From: Rhizobium sp. 11515TR
GTDB lineage: Bacteria > Pseudomonadota > Alphaproteobacteria > Rhizobiales > Rhizobiaceae
NCBI RefSeq assembly: GCF_002277895.1
Contig: NZ_CP022998.1
Span: forward strand, 3,081,501 to 3,145,500
DNA: 64,000 bases
Direction of reading: 5' to 3'
This document shows positions 1-7,796 of the stretch, in pieces. The notes under the pieces were generated by a model, which saw nothing but the letters and a program-made list of their open reading frames with translations, had not been told where the DNA came from and made no database searches. Every line of letters begins with the position of its first letter. The stretch's first letter is position 1. The translations under genes and the position numbers were made by a program.

Positions 1-124
1 GCGGACGCTGCGGCGATACGGAACGCTCAGCCGGACGGCTGCTGCCGGTCGAAACGGCAAAAGCGTTCGGGGCGGAAAACTTGGTTGCGAACCTGCGTCC
101 GCGGAAAAGAACGATGTTGTTCAT
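1..124 (-). CDS. 5' part of a small hypothetical protein, cut by the left edge
   Basis: An ATG on the minus strand at 124 is preceded, five bases away, by a good ribosome-binding site (AGAGGTG). The frame stays open for 41 codons to the window edge. The peptide begins MNNIVLFRGRRFATKF and is rich in Arg, Ser, Ala and Pro. No family is recognised, and the visible part has no signal peptide or membrane segment. An overlapping minus-strand frame that starts near 377 has no ribosome-binding site and was not preferred. Confidence is limited because most of the gene may lie outside the window. Confidence 0.4.
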   Translation of the reverse strand, partial: MNNIVLFRGRRFATKFSAPNAFAVSTGSSRPAERSVSPQRP

Positions 125-825
125 GGCTCACCTCTTCGGCCCTACCTGACGGCAGATCCGAAGGCGAGCCGGACAGGCTAGGCCCGACCGACGCTCGCCC
201 GGCGAATGCCGGCAGCGGTCCAGGTTGTTGCGATGACCGTCCGGGTGCGGCATGACGCCACAACCGGACAGCGACTAGGGTAGCTGTCCATTGGTTTCTT
301 GATCTGTTGGTTTCGTAAGCCTTCGCATGATGTTGCGAGGACATGGTCGTAGTGTCACAGCCGCGGAGAGCGGTCAATCAGGCGATGGTGCACCGCCATT
401 ATACCAAAGTATATGACGTGCGGCCTCGATGAGCAGGCGGCTCGGCGGCAAACAATGGGAACCTAACCTATATTCAACGGCCGCCAGCGAGCATGTGGAA
501 ATCCGCAAATCCCCGAGCCTTGCAGCAGCGATCCATTCTCCGATCACCCAGCTTCATCGAGGAAGATACTGCTCAACCAAGCTGAAGCGTTTCCCCGCAA
601 ACCCGATGTGAAACAACCTGGTAACGCTCCACGGAAATGGAGCCAAAAACCAAGCTTTTATGCAACAATAACTTTCAAAATGGAGGCAAGAGAATAGTTA
701 ATTTGCAAATATTCATGCCTTGCATCAGAAATATATAAGCGACTCCCCTGTCATTTCGGCGTTTATTCGGGCGGAACACCGAAGGACGATGGCCATTATA
801 TATCCAAAGAAATATAGAAGGCGCG
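125..825. other. Long intergenic region without a convincing gene
   Basis: About 700 bases separate the leftward partial gene from the SARP-like regulator. The first half is GC-rich. The second half, from about 640 to 825, is clearly AT-rich and probably holds the promoter of the regulator. A 60-codon frame at 429-611 has no ribosome-binding site and no recognisable composition, so it is not called. No RNA gene or clear hairpin terminator is visible. Confidence 0.5.
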
Positions 826-2268
826 ATGAAATTTTTACTCAGAACTTTTGGTGAAATCGCTCTTCTGAATAGCGACGAACACCAAATAGCGTTTCCGAAG
901 AAGGCGCTTCTGATTATTGCCTATTTGCTCGTGAGTGACAGCAAGTCCGTCAGCAGAACAAACATGGCGCGATTTCTTTGGGGTGAAGGTGACTTGGCGA
1001 ATTCGCTGACAAACCTTCGCAAGCTCGTTTCTCGTATCAAGAGCCGGCAATGGGACTTGAACGTCGAGCTTCTGACCTTTGATGATACCGACATTCACAT
1101 CGCAAATGACTCGCTCACGAGCGATATTGTCCCGACGCGGGTAAGCACGATCGGGAATCCAGCCGAGCATCTCCGCACCTTGATGGAGCGCTCGCAGTTA
1201 AAATTCCTGGAAAGAGCCAACTGCCAAACCCGAGCGTTCATCGATTGGCGAGAGAGCGAAAGAAGGCGACACCTCGCCATGTTAAAGGAAGCGCTGGATG
1301 GCGCGGTGACGATTCCAGTCGCGTCCGACGATATCGCGCTTATCAAGGAGGCGGCCCTCCTTCTTTTTGAAGCCGAACCGCAAGACGAGACCGCACGCCG
1401 TATATTGCTGAAGGCTTTTGACGCCGAAGGCGGCATCGACCAGCTCAAGCGCATATTCGCGCGGCGCAAGGATCTTGTTTCGCCGTTGCCAGCAACCCTG
1501 GCCGCATCGTCCCGCTCTCCGACACCAGTTGCTCCCGCGCATTCGCCCGCCATATCCGAGCAGGATACTGCCACGCAACCTGTCTTGCGCATACCTCGCC
1601 TCGCCTTGCTGCCGCCAGGCAACGACCGCCCCGATGGTACCGCGACCATGATCGTCTCCTCGCTCATAGAAGATATCACTCTCGGCTTTTGCGCCCTGCA
1701 CAGCCTGCGAGTGATTGCCCCCTACTCCACTGTCCAGATCGACCGCCAAGCTGAGGATCAAGCCGCACTTTTGGAGCGATATGACATCAACTATGTCCTG
1801 GAAACCCGATTGAGCGGGCCTGATGACGACCTTTCGCTCGTCACACAGCTCATTTCCCTGCCGGGCAGCGAGATCCTGTGGGCGGAGCGCTTCAATTTCG
1901 GCACGCTGGATCTTGCACGCAATAAGCGCGAAATCTCGCGGCAGATCGTGCTCGCCGCCGCCGCGGAAGTCGAGCGGCATGAGATGGCGCGTGCCTACTT
2001 CGAGGACAACCCCGTCCCCGACCATCAATATCTTGTCGGCGCGCTCGACTATATCGGCCGGATGATCGATCCCAGCCTTGCAGACAGGAGGCTCGCGGCG
2101 GCAAGCTTGGCGATGCTGGGGGATCAGAACGAGGCGCGCACGCTCGTACGCCGCGTGCGCGGGGCCAATCCCGATTTCGATGCGGATAGATGGCAGTCAC
2201 TCATTCCGAGCAAAGAGCAATGGCACACGGATCCATATCGCGAAGGTCTAAAAAAGAGGGAGGTTTGA
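826..2268 (+). CDS. SARP/BTAD-type transcriptional regulator with TolB-like C-terminal domain
   Basis: This 480-residue protein is probably a cytoplasmic transcriptional activator. Residues 1-95 resemble the OmpR/SARP winged helix: a strand-rich start, then a helix pair with NMARFLWGEG and NSLTNLRKLVSRI. Residues 110-215 are helical and end in an EPQDETARR motif typical of bacterial transcriptional activator domains. A Ser/Pro/Ala linker follows at about 220-245. Residues 250-370 (LALLPPGN, SSLIEDITLG, YVLETRLSG, ILWAERFNF) resemble the TolB-like domain found in adenylate-cyclase-type regulators of rhizobia. The stop codon touches the ATG of the next gene, an acetyltransferase, so the two are probably translated together. 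The ligand and targets are unknown. Confidence 0.75.
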   Translation: MKFLLRTFGEIALLNSDEHQIAFPKKALLIIAYLLVSDSKSVSRTNMARFLWGEGDLANSLTNLRKLVSRIKSRQWDLNVELLTFDDTDIHIANDSLTSDIVPTRVSTIGNPAEHLRTLMERSQLKFLERANCQTRAFIDWRESERRRHLAMLKEALDGAVTIPVASDDIALIKEAALLLFEAEPQDETARRILLKAFDAEGGIDQLKRIFARRKDLVSPLPATLAASSRSPTPVAPAHSPAISEQDTATQPVLRIPRLALLPPGNDRPDGTATMIVSSLIEDITLGFCALHSLRVIAPYSTVQIDRQAEDQAALLERYDINYVLETRLSGPDDDLSLVTQLISLPGSEILWAERFNFGTLDLARNKREISRQIVLAAAAEVERHEMARAYFEDNPVPDHQYLVGALDYIGRMIDPSLADRRLAAASLAMLGDQNEARTLVRRVRGANPDFDADRWQSLIPSKEQWHTDPYREGLKKREV

Positions 2269-2781
2269 ATGGCGATATCGTTGACCCACATTCGCGCAGA
2301 AGAAGCCAAAGATATCGACGCCATTCATGCAATCACCTCTGCCGCTTTCGAAGGAAAGAACTATAGTTCCGGCACCGAGGCGGCAATCATCGATGCGCTG
2401 CGAATGGCCGGTGCGCTGACCCTTTCCCTCGTGGCCGTGGAGAGCGATGAGATCGTCGGTCACGTGGCCTTCTCGCCCGTGACAATCGAATCCAGAGCCA
2501 AAAAATGGTTTGGCCTTGGCCCGGTATCCGTCCGCCCCGACCAACAGGGCAAAGGCATCGGAAAGGCTCTGATTGAAAACGGACTGGCGCAACTGAGAGA
2601 GCGCGGCGCCAACGGCTGCGTGGTTCTGGGCGATCCCCGCTACTACACCCGTTTCGGCTTCACGAGCGACGGAACCCTTCATTACGCTGATGTACCGGCC
2701 GAGTATTTTCAGCGGATCGTGTTCAAGGGACCAGCCCCAAAAGGGGCGGTTGTGTTCCACGCGGGCTTCGACGCAGCGTAG
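2269..2781 (+). CDS. GNAT family N-acetyltransferase (YhbS-like)
   Basis: A 170-residue GNAT acetyltransferase expected to move an acetyl group from acetyl-CoA to an amine or protein. The acetyl-CoA pyrophosphate-binding motif QQGKGIG is at about 92-98. The C-terminal part with YYTRFGF resembles the YhbS subgroup. The ATG follows the upstream TGA directly (TGAATG), and its ribosome-binding site GGGAGG lies inside the end of the regulator gene, so the pair is translationally coupled. The substrate cannot be read from the sequence. Confidence 0.85.
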   Translation: MAISLTHIRAEEAKDIDAIHAITSAAFEGKNYSSGTEAAIIDALRMAGALTLSLVAVESDEIVGHVAFSPVTIESRAKKWFGLGPVSVRPDQQGKGIGKALIENGLAQLRERGANGCVVLGDPRYYTRFGFTSDGTLHYADVPAEYFQRIVFKGPAPKGAVVFHAGFDAA

Positions 2782-2979
2782 GAGAACCGAGCCTTCAGAA
2801 GAGGTGCGGCTCCGAAGGCGGCAGTCTATTAACAACCGCAGCAGACACCGGAAGCGGGGAAGACCTAACGCGAACGAGAACTAGCCGGAAATAGTGTTGA
2901 TCAGGTTGTTGAAGCGATCTTGCATCGCTTGGATAGTCGCATCGCAGAGATCATCGTAGTTTTGGAAGCTAGAAACAAA

Positions 2980-3055
2980 TGGTGGGCCCGGAGGGACTCG
3001 AACCCCCAACCAAGCGGTTATGAGCCGCCGGCTCTAACCATTGAGCTACAGGCCC
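2980..3055 (-). tRNA. tRNA-Ile (CAU anticodon, lysidine type)
   Basis: A 76-nt cloverleaf on the minus strand with encoded CCA. The acceptor arm GGGCCTG pairs with CGGGCCC with one G-U pair. The anticodon loop is CTCATAA, giving CAU. The D-arm and anticodon arm (GGTTAGAGC, then CTCATAACCGCTTGGT) closely match the E. coli ileX type rather than initiator or elongator tRNA-Met. The CAU anticodon is therefore expected to be modified by TilS to read AUA. It stands alone, with no other tRNA nearby. Confidence 0.93.
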
Positions 3056-3219
3056 GGCGCAAAGATAAAGACTCCGCGCTTGCGACTCCGGAGCAATGGT
3101 TCCCCGAAGACGACTTGGCTCTAACCCAATTTCTGTTTTCCGACAAGGGACTGCCGTAATACCTTCACAATCAATCCGCAAAAGCGGATCTCGAGGGATC
3201 ATCAACCAAGGAACGAATC

Positions 3220-3963
3220 ATGCTTCTGACGAAAACCAGAGATTTTGCTCTTGCCACTCTTGTCAGCGCCACTTTCTTCGTGCCTGCGGCCGCAGCCTTT
3301 GCCGAAGATGCCAAGCCGCGCGAAGCCGTCATCACTGTCACCGGTGAGGGACATGCTTCCGTCGCGCCGGATATGGCTGTCGTAACGCTCGCAGTCGTTC
3401 AGCAGGCCAAGGCGGCCCAGGATGCACTCGATCAGAACAACAAAGCCATGGGCGCCGTGCTGGCAACGCTGAAGGAAAGCGGCATTGCGGAGCGCGATCT
3501 GCAGACCTCCGGCTTTTCCATTCAGCCGCAATATACCTATCCGAACGACAAGGACGGCCACAATCAGCCGCCGGTTCTGAACGGCTATCAAGTGACGAAC
3601 GGCCTGACCGTTCGCGTACGTGATCTCTCCAAGCTCGGCGGGCTGCTCGACCAAGCGGTCAAGCTCGGCGTCAATCAGGGCGGCGATATCCAGTTCACCA
3701 ACGACAAGCCCGATGCCACGATCGAAGAGGCCCGCAAGAAGGCAGTCGCCGACGCTGCCGCCAAGGCAAAGACCTTGACGGATGCCGCCGGCGTCAAGCT
3801 CGGCCGCGTTATCGCGATCCACGAAGGCGGCATTGCAGCCCCGCCGCAGCCTTATATGCGCAGCATGGCCGCGGCGGCTCCGATGGACAAGGCAGTTCCC
3901 GTCGCCACCGGAGAAAACGAATACAACGCATCGGTGAGCATCACCTACGCGATCCAGCAGTAA
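3220..3963 (+). CDS. SIMPL domain (DUF541) periplasmic protein, BP26-like
   Basis: A 247-residue exported protein. A signal peptide occupies about residues 1-29, with a hydrophobic core and a cut near AAAFA-ED. The rest is one SIMPL/DUF541 domain: ITVTGEGHASVAPDMAVV near the start, then DLQTSGFSIQPQY and GYQVTNGLTVRVRDL, ending in the usual NEYNASVSITYAI strand. Brucella BP26/OMP28, a periplasmic antigen that forms ring oligomers, belongs to this family. The molecular role is not established. The ATG has AAGGA eight bases upstream. A large hairpin follows the stop. Confidence 0.88.
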   Translation: MLLTKTRDFALATLVSATFFVPAAAAFAEDAKPREAVITVTGEGHASVAPDMAVVTLAVVQQAKAAQDALDQNNKAMGAVLATLKESGIAERDLQTSGFSIQPQYTYPNDKDGHNQPPVLNGYQVTNGLTVRVRDLSKLGGLLDQAVKLGVNQGGDIQFTNDKPDATIEEARKKAVADAAAKAKTLTDAAGVKLGRVIAIHEGGIAAPPQPYMRSMAAAAPMDKAVPVATGENEYNASVSITYAIQQ

Positions 3964-3972
3964 TCAAAACAA

Positions 3973-4017
3973 AACCGCCCTTCGCTCAGATCCAACCGGA
4001 TCGAGCAAAGGGCGGTT
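3973..4017 (-). terminator. Bidirectional hairpin between convergent genes
   Basis: A long stem: AACCGCCCTT pairs with AAGGGCGGTT, continued inward by GCTC/GAGC and GATCC/GGATC around an AACC loop. On the minus strand it is followed by GTTTTGTTTTG, so it acts mainly as the terminator of the leftward small secreted protein gene. It also lies ten bases after the stop of the SIMPL gene on the plus strand. Confidence 0.85.
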
Positions 4018-4090
4018 CCGCGGCCCCCGCCGAAAAAGACGAAAAGGTCAGAGAATGAAAAACGGGCGCCTCGTGCGCCCGCTTTGCTTG

Positions 4091-4432
4091 TCAGCGACCC
4101 AGGAGCGGGCAACCGCGAACATTGGCAAACATCATCGTATCCGGGCCACGGCGGCCGAAACCGTCGACGACGACGCGACGCGGCGTCACATCCACGACAC
4201 GGGCACGACGCAGGCCATAGCTGCGGGCAACGTCCACGGCCTGACGAGGATCGCAGCCACGGCGGTCAAAACGCGGCGGCGGCGGACGGTCATAGTCCGG
4301 CGGTGGCGGGCGATGACGGCCCGGATTGACATAGATATCCACACCCTGTGCGGAGGCAAAATCCGCCGTGCCCGACAGGGCGGTCACTGCGACGCAGGCG
4401 GCGACTCCCAACTTTGCCAGCATTTGTTTCAT
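4091..4432 (-). CDS. Small secreted protein with Pro-rich centre, paralog of 4682-4987
   Basis: A 113-residue exported protein of unknown function. The start is set by GGAG eight bases before ATG at 4432. It has a signal peptide (about 1-28, cleaved near FASAQ) and then a Pro/Arg/Asp-rich stretch. The last 50 residues contain CDPRQAVDVARSYGLRRAR and the core VTPRRVVVDGFGRRGPD. This C-terminal half is nearly the same as in the next leftward gene, showing a tandem duplication. Two cysteines, one at each end of the domain, are conserved between the copies and could form a disulfide. Only the linker differs strongly. The fold looks like a short rhizobial periplasmic domain, but I cannot name it. 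Confidence 0.75.
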   Translation of the reverse strand: MKQMLAKLGVAACVAVTALSGTADFASAQGVDIYVNPGRHRPPPPDYDRPPPPRFDRRGCDPRQAVDVARSYGLRRARVVDVTPRRVVVDGFGRRGPDTMMFANVRGCPLLGR

Positions 4433-4612
4433 TATGTTCTCCATGAAGCAGAGGACTTCTTTCTCACGCCTGCTATATTTGCTGAGCGAGTGCCCAAGAG
4501 GTAACGGCGCTATGCTGAATGAGCTAAGAATCAGCCATTCATCCATTATTCAGCTACATTGAACGCTAAAGGGAAACCAGATGGCCGATAATAGCACAAC
4601 ATAATAAATAAA

Positions 4613-4635
4613 GCCGCCTCCCTTTCGGAGGCGAC
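4613..4635 (-). terminator. Rho-independent terminator of the 4682-4987 gene
   Basis: CGCCTCC pairs with GGAGGCG across a CTTTC loop, and read leftward the stem is followed by TTTATTTATTATG. It lies about 45 bases past the stop codon of the leftward small secreted protein gene. Confidence 0.8.
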
Positions 4636-4681
4636 TTCGAATCCATCGAATAGATGTGGAAAACTTGGGGAAGCGCTGCAA

Positions 4682-4987
4682 TCAGCGGCGGATCAGTGGG
4701 CAACCCGGTGCGTTGGCGAAGACAACTCGATCCGGACCACGGCGGCCGAAACCTTCGACAACGACGCGGCGCGGGGTGACATTGTCGATGCGGGCGCGGC
4801 GCAGACCCATGTCACGTGCTTTCTCGACGGCGAGACGCGGCGAGCACATACGGCCGCGCGGGTGGTCATAGCGAGCCTGCTGGATGCCAGGATGGAAATC
4901 GTTGGCCGATGCAGTGACGGTGGTGGCGGACATCGCGCCCAGCGCGATGAGAGCTGCAATACCTGCCTTGGCGAAAAGATTGGTCAT
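4682..4987 (-). CDS. Small secreted protein, paralog of 4091-4432
   Basis: A 101-residue exported protein. A signal peptide covers about residues 1-28 (cut near VTASA-ND). The C-terminal domain has MCSPRLAVEKARDMGLRRAR and then VTPRRVVVEGFGRRGPD, ending CPLIRR. Compared with its neighbour it lacks the Pro-rich linker but keeps both cysteines and the Arg-rich core, so the two arose by tandem duplication. AGGAGAAAC lies just before the ATG. It has its own terminator downstream and probably its own promoter in the following gap, so it need not be co-transcribed with its twin. Function unknown. Confidence 0.75.
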   Translation of the reverse strand: MTNLFAKAGIAALIALGAMSATTVTASANDFHPGIQQARYDHPRGRMCSPRLAVEKARDMGLRRARIDNVTPRRVVVEGFGRRGPDRVVFANAPGCPLIRR

Positions 4988-5165
4988 GGTGTTTCTCCTT
5001 CAAATCCTTGCTGCGGATCGTTGCAATCCCATTATTGGCCTCGCCATCGGCAATGCCTCGGGATTGGGGCCACGTTAGGTCAGCCAAGCTGAACCGAACA
5101 CGAACTGGCCGTTCAGATTGTATTCACGACGGTTAACAATCTATTGACGCAAGAAGGCGCGCGGC

Positions 5166-5591
5166 TCAGGCAGAAAAATGCAGTACGATTTCGCGCCGAT
5201 GCGGCCGGTCGCGATGCTCGAAAAGGTAGATGCCCTGCCAGGTGCCGAGCGCCAGCCGACCGTGCATCACCGGAATGCCGATCGAGACCTGCATCAGTGC
5301 GGCCTTGATATGGGCCGGCATATCGTCCGGCCCCTCCATCGTGTGCACGATCCAGCGCATCGAAGGGTCCGACGATGGAGGCACGAGCCGGCTGAAGAAG
5401 GCCTTGAGGTCGGTCTTCACATCGGGATCGGCATTTTCCTGGATCAGGAGGGAACAGGAGGTGTGGCGAACGAAGACGGTCAGAAGCCCGTCACCGCCGG
5501 CGGCCGCGGTGCGGACGAATTCCGCCACCTGATCGGTAAATTCATAGAACCTCTGGCCATGAGTCGAAAGCGTGATCACTGTTTGCGGCAT
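5166..5591 (-). CDS. yjbQ: YjbQ family protein (secondary thiamine-phosphate synthase type)
   Basis: A 141-residue cytosolic protein of the UPF0047/YjbQ family, close to the usual length. Diagnostic segments are VRHTSCSLLIQENADP at about residues 41-56 and the C-terminal GRLALGTWQGIYLFEHRDRPHRRE. E. coli YjbQ shows weak thiamine-phosphate synthase activity, but its physiological role is unsettled. No thiamine gene or THI-box riboswitch is visible nearby, so the pathway is not supported by context. Confidence 0.88.
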   Translation of the reverse strand: MPQTVITLSTHGQRFYEFTDQVAEFVRTAAAGGDGLLTVFVRHTSCSLLIQENADPDVKTDLKAFFSRLVPPSSDPSMRWIVHTMEGPDDMPAHIKAALMQVSIGIPVMHGRLALGTWQGIYLFEHRDRPHRREIVLHFSA

Positions 5592-5673
5592 GGCATCCTC
5601 CGGGCGTGGCGATAGCGATCCGCATCAGGTCGGGCGAGTGGCCGGAATGTCAAGTCCGGCCACCGCGTTGAGC

Positions 5674-6027
5674 CTATAGCGAGATGATGATGTTGAAACC
5701 ACCATAGATCAGGCGTTTGCCGTCAAAGGGCATGTTTTGCATGTCATCCTTCAAACGCGGGTCGGCCATGACCTTCGCCAATATTGTGTCGCGGCTCTCT
5801 CGCGATTCGTAGGTGATCCATGAGAACACAACGACCTCGTCTTCCTTCGCCTGCACGGCACGCGGGAAAGAAGTAAGTTCGCCATACGGCACGTCGTCGC
5901 CTATGGCCTCGACATAGCTGAGCGCGCCATGCTCCCGCCAGACATCCCCGGCCCTGCGCGCCTGCGCCTTGTATGCTTCAATCTTGTCTTTCGGCACGGC
6001 AAGGATGAAACCATCGACATAGGACAT
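5674..6027 (-). CDS. DUF1428 domain protein
   Basis: A 117-residue protein starting MSYVDGFILAVPK, the standard opening of DUF1428 (YbaA-like) proteins with an alpha/beta-barrel-type dimer fold. The start at 6027 is chosen because GAGGAGG lies six bases before that ATG; a longer reading frame to 6171 adds unrelated residues. Other family segments are EVVVFSWITYESRE and the C-terminal DGKRLIYGGF. The biochemical role is unknown. The extended frame would abut the divergent acetyltransferase gene, so their promoters share the 144-base gap. Confidence 0.85.
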   Translation of the reverse strand: MSYVDGFILAVPKDKIEAYKAQARRAGDVWREHGALSYVEAIGDDVPYGELTSFPRAVQAKEDEVVVFSWITYESRESRDTILAKVMADPRLKDDMQNMPFDGKRLIYGGFNIIISL

Positions 6028-6170
6028 TTCTGCCTCCTCTGTTCTATGTTCACCTTTGAAAGACGGGTGACAGCAATCAGATCCGACATTGGCGACAGAT
6101 ATTTTTCGGACGCCTGCCGGTTGGTCGGAAACGACCGCGAATTCGCTGAACGACCCACGGAGGGACGCCA

Positions 6171-6563
6171 ATGACGATAGAATACCAGAATGATCCCAAG
6201 CTCGAAAATGAGGCGCTCAATGCCCTATGGGCAACCGCATGGGGCAGCTCCTCCCCGCGGGATTTCCAGCCCATTCTCTCCCGAAACCTCGCGCATGTGG
6301 GCGCATTCGCGGGCGCAAGACTGGTGGGTTTCGTCAATGTCGCGTGGGATGGCGGCATTCATGCCTTTATTCTCGACACCTGCGTCGATCCAGAATTTCG
6401 GCGAAGAGGTATTGCAAGCGCTCTGGTCGAGCGGGCGAGAACTCTGGCCGGCGAACGCGGCGCGGAATGGCTGCGTGTCGATTTCGAACCACATCTCGCC
6501 GGCTTTTATCGAGGGCTCGGTTTTGTTCCCACTGAGGCCGGCCTCATTCAGCTGCGCGATTGA
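6171..6563 (+). CDS. GNAT family N-acetyltransferase
   Basis: A 130-residue single-domain GNAT protein. The acetyl-CoA-binding motif RRRGIA is at about residues 77-82, in a DTCVDPEFRRRGIASALVE context, and the C-terminal FYRGLGF motif is typical of the fold. ACGGAGGGACGCC provides a ribosome-binding site ahead of the ATG. It is divergent from the DUF1428 gene and convergent with the LysR gene. The substrate is unknown. Confidence 0.82.
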   Translation: MTIEYQNDPKLENEALNALWATAWGSSSPRDFQPILSRNLAHVGAFAGARLVGFVNVAWDGGIHAFILDTCVDPEFRRRGIASALVERARTLAGERGAEWLRVDFEPHLAGFYRGLGFVPTEAGLIQLRD

Positions 6564-6577
6564 CAGATCATCGCCCG

Positions 6578-7504
6578 CTAGCCCGGCGAATGAACTTGCG
6601 AGAGCAGCCAGTTGCGAAACAGGGCCGCAGCCGGATTCACCAAGGCATTCGGCGGATAGACCAGGCTATAGCTGACAGCAGCCGGCTGCACCTCGACGAA
6701 GCATCTGACCAGCTTTTTTTCGGCGAGGTCGCGTGCCACCAGCGAGCTTCGCACTAGGGCGAAGCCGCGGCCCCGCCGGCAGGCCTCCAGCATTTCGGCG
6801 AAAGAATCGAATAAGAGAGCCTCCTCGACCGCCCGAGCGATCTCGAAATGCGGTTCTGCCCCATCATCCAACCCGCTGGTAATTTGCTCATGCCAACGCT
6901 GCCAATCGAGAATCGTATGCCGCATGCCGGAATAGCGCAGAAGCGGCGCAGCTCTTATGGCCCAGCGCGGTGGCAATCGTTCAGCCAGTTCCGGCGAACT
7001 GACGACGAACTCCTCGTCCGTCAACAATTCTTCATGCGTAAGACCTGCATCGGCGCGGCCGAGCCAGACGGCGAGATCGGTGCCATCAGGTTGAAAATCC
7101 GGGCGCTGGTAGCCGACGGTCAACTTCACCTCGATGTCCGGATAGCGATGGCAGAAATCCGGCAGCCGCCCCGCCAGCCACTGGCTGGAAAACTCCGGCG
7201 AGACGGATATCGCGACGGTGCGAACCGAAATACTCGCGCGCGCCTGGTACAACGCCGTTTCCAGCTCGGCGATCACGCTTGAAATTGCGGGATGCAGGCG
7301 CGCACCCAACGGCGTCAGCCGCGCCCCATTTCGGCCTCGGTCGAACAACCGCCCGCCGATCCATCCTTCCAGCTGTGCAAGCTGATGACTGACGGCAGTT
7401 TGTGTCTGCCCTATCCGCTCCGCAGCGCGGCCGAAGCCGCCAGTCTCGGCAATGGCGCAGAATGTCTGAAGCACCGAGAGCGGTGGCAGTGGCCTTTTTC
7501 CCAT
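6578..7504 (-). CDS. LysR family transcriptional regulator (GcvA-like subgroup)
   Basis: A 308-residue LysR-type regulator of normal length. The N-terminal winged helix (about residues 6-65) reads LSVLQTFCAIAETGGFGRAA, then TQTAVSHQLAQLE and RLFDRGRNGARLT. A type 2 periplasmic-binding-like effector domain follows from about 95 to 300. The opening PLPPLSVLQTF resembles the GcvA/AmpR subgroup. It reads away from the DUF1127 gene, sharing a 97-base intergenic region, but no target is evident. Confidence 0.88.
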   Translation of the reverse strand: MGKRPLPPLSVLQTFCAIAETGGFGRAAERIGQTQTAVSHQLAQLEGWIGGRLFDRGRNGARLTPLGARLHPAISSVIAELETALYQARASISVRTVAISVSPEFSSQWLAGRLPDFCHRYPDIEVKLTVGYQRPDFQPDGTDLAVWLGRADAGLTHEELLTDEEFVVSSPELAERLPPRWAIRAAPLLRYSGMRHTILDWQRWHEQITSGLDDGAEPHFEIARAVEEALLFDSFAEMLEACRRGRGFALVRSSLVARDLAEKKLVRCFVEVQPAAVSYSLVYPPNALVNPAAALFRNWLLSQVHSPG

Positions 7505-7601
7505 GAAAATCCCTCATGCCTTGCAGCCTGAGATTTCATTATACATCACTCTATTCTATGCGCATCTATCTATTGGCCAAGCACTTCGAGGTCATAGATA
7601 T

Positions 7602-7796
7602 ATGAATATTCTTCATGTTATAAGCAGGAAAGTATGCGTCGTCCGGCTCCTGACCCGACGAGGTGGCACGGAATGGCGATCGCATGAAGAAAGTGCCCGC
7701 AAGCGAGATATGCTACCTCAGGCAAACCAACATCTATTGCGGGATATCGGGCTAAGCGACCTTACGGAAAAGCAATCCAATGATGGACGCCGCTAG
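7602..7796 (+). CDS. DUF1127 small protein
   Basis: A 64-residue protein. The start at 7602 is preferred because GAGG lies about ten bases upstream; a longer frame from 7503 lacks a site. The C-terminal half, with ANQHLLRDIGLSDL, matches the DUF1127 (YjiS-like) motif, in which a short helix ends in LLRDIG. Short DUF1127 proteins in Agrobacterium are linked to phosphate and carbon metabolism through RNA interactions. Whether that applies here is unknown, since the N-terminal half is atypical. Its last four bases overlap the 3' end of the convergent MFS gene. Confidence 0.68.
   Translation: MNILHVISRKVCVVRLLTRRGGTEWRSHEESARKRDMLPQANQHLLRDIGLSDLTEKQSNDGRR

Noticed and set aside
429-611. 60-codon frame in the left intergenic region
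   Set aside because: No ribosome-binding site and no protein-like character.
2914-2932. Small AAGCGAT/ATCGCTT hairpin before the tRNA
   Set aside because: The 7-bp stem has no T-tract and could easily occur by chance.
5000-5165. Thiamine riboswitch upstream of yjbQ or the small secreted protein
   Set aside because: No THI-box core elements are visible, and this gap is too short and on the wrong side for yjbQ.
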